From: a virus
Reading direction: 5' to 3' (one strand)
Virus record (IMG/VR): IMGVR_UViG_3300000235_000024
Span: 1 to 23,318 of that record
DNA length: 23,318 bases
The notes beneath the pieces were generated by a model that worked only from the letters and a program-made list of their open reading frames with translations, was not told the DNA's origin and did not search any database. Made by a program: the position numbers and the translations under genes. This document shows positions 23,136 through 23,318 of the stretch, one piece after another. Within the stretch, counting starts at the first letter, position 1. Each line of letters opens with the position of its first letter.

Positions 23136-23205
23136 ACAGTGTTAGGTAAATACGAATAAAAAAATCCCATTATAACTTACTAGGTTAATTTGTTTACAGT
23201 GTTAG
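23136..23205 (+). repeat. Direct repeat pair ACAGTGTTAG
   Basis: Two identical 10-bp copies at 23136-23145 and 23196-23205, exactly 60 bp apart in an AT-rich stretch. Two copies alone do not make an iteron array, but they could be binding sites for a replication or packaging protein. Confidence 0.5.
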
Positions 23206-23212
23206 TTGAATA

Positions 23213-23228
23213 TGTTTCATGTGAAATA
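23213..23228. other. parS-like palindrome
   Basis: TGTTTCATGTGAAATA matches the chromosomal ParB site consensus (TGTTTCACGTGAAACA, from memory) at 14 of 16 positions, with both half-site cores TTTCA and TGAAA intact. It lies a few bases before the octanucleotide array. No parA or parB gene is in the window. Confidence 0.4.
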
Positions 23229-23236
23229 TAGTATAG

Positions 23237-23318
23237 GTTGCTTCGTTGCTTCGTTGCTTCGTTGCTTCGTTGCTTCGTTGCTTCGTTGCTTCGTTGCTTC
23301 GTTGCTTCGTTGCTTCGT
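23237..23318 (+). repeat. Octanucleotide tandem repeat (GTTGCTTC)n
   Basis: Ten perfect copies plus two bases of GTTGCTTC, without a mismatch, running off the window edge. The plus-strand frame has no stops (period VASLLRCF), and 8 is not a multiple of 3, so changes in copy number would shift a reading frame if the array lies in a gene. Perfect identity suggests recent or ongoing slippage; an assembly artefact at a contig end is also possible. Confidence 0.95.

Larger units (their letters stand above)
22938..23318. other. Non-coding, structure-rich region upstream of the terminase genes
   Basis: No convincing gene lies in these 381 bases on either strand. They hold, from left to right: the extended -10 promoter of the terminase operon, a T/A-rich hairpin, a 7-bp inverted repeat, overlapping G/C palindromes, a G-quadruplex motif, a pair of 10-bp direct repeats, a parS-like palindrome, and an octanucleotide array that runs off the window. 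Its location beside the small terminase suggests packaging (pac/cos) and/or replication or partition functions; this is inference. Confidence 0.6.

Noticed and set aside
23237-23318. CRISPR array
   Set aside because: The unit is only 8 bp with no spacers; it is a simple tandem repeat.
1-23318. tRNA genes or insertion sequences
   Set aside because: I saw no cloverleaf-like tRNA, transposase or terminal inverted repeats in the gaps; gaps are too short for most.

Overview
The window is the late (virion structural and lysis) half of a tailed phage or prophage genome. It is AT-rich, densely packed, and almost entirely transcribed leftward (minus strand). The set of terminase, P22-type long portal, lytic transglycosylase, small Ala/Gln-rich internal protein, scaffold, capsid and gp4-like adaptor, with no tape measure, tube or sheath gene visible, points to a short-tailed podovirus-like virion. 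A GH19 endolysin beside a tiny lipoprotein (o-spanin-like) points to a Gram-negative host. The species cannot be fixed from the sequence alone.

Layout from the right end, in the direction of transcription. Positions 22938-23318 are non-coding: an octanucleotide tandem array, a parS-like palindrome, a strong G-quadruplex motif, several hairpins and an extended -10 promoter. Then come small terminase, large terminase, virion lytic transglycosylase, portal, a 50-aa protein, an Ala/Gln-rich ejection-type protein, a possible GNAT-like protein, a GroES-like co-chaperonin, a scaffold, a 224-aa protein, a capsid cement-like protein and the major capsid protein, closed by a terminator (about 12980-13011). 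A second short leftward block (11932-12925) has a frame-disrupted Cys-rich gene, a zinc-ribbon protein, a small coiled protein and a small membrane protein. The gp4-like adaptor gene (10830-11864) alone runs rightward, from its own extended -10 promoter.

Divergent from it runs a leftward tail-fibre block: two very large intact fibres (1202 and 814 aa), a 210-aa fibre-associated protein with a terminator, and two smaller fibre-like genes (2669-3989 and 2316-2669) broken by a cluster of single-base frameshifts. Next is the lysis cassette (727-2283): a TM/coiled-coil protein, a two-TM holin candidate, an Acb2/Tad1-like cyclic-nucleotide sponge (putative anti-CBASS/anti-Thoeris), a 48-aa lipoprotein, and the GH19 endolysin. 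It ends in a bidirectional terminator shared with a convergent rightward gene that is cut by the left window edge.

The most interesting items are the putative immune-evasion sponge inside the lysis cassette, the phage co-chaperonin inside the capsid operon, the locally clustered fibre frameshifts, a recurring extended -10 promoter (core TGATATAAT), and the structured non-coding region beside the terminase genes.
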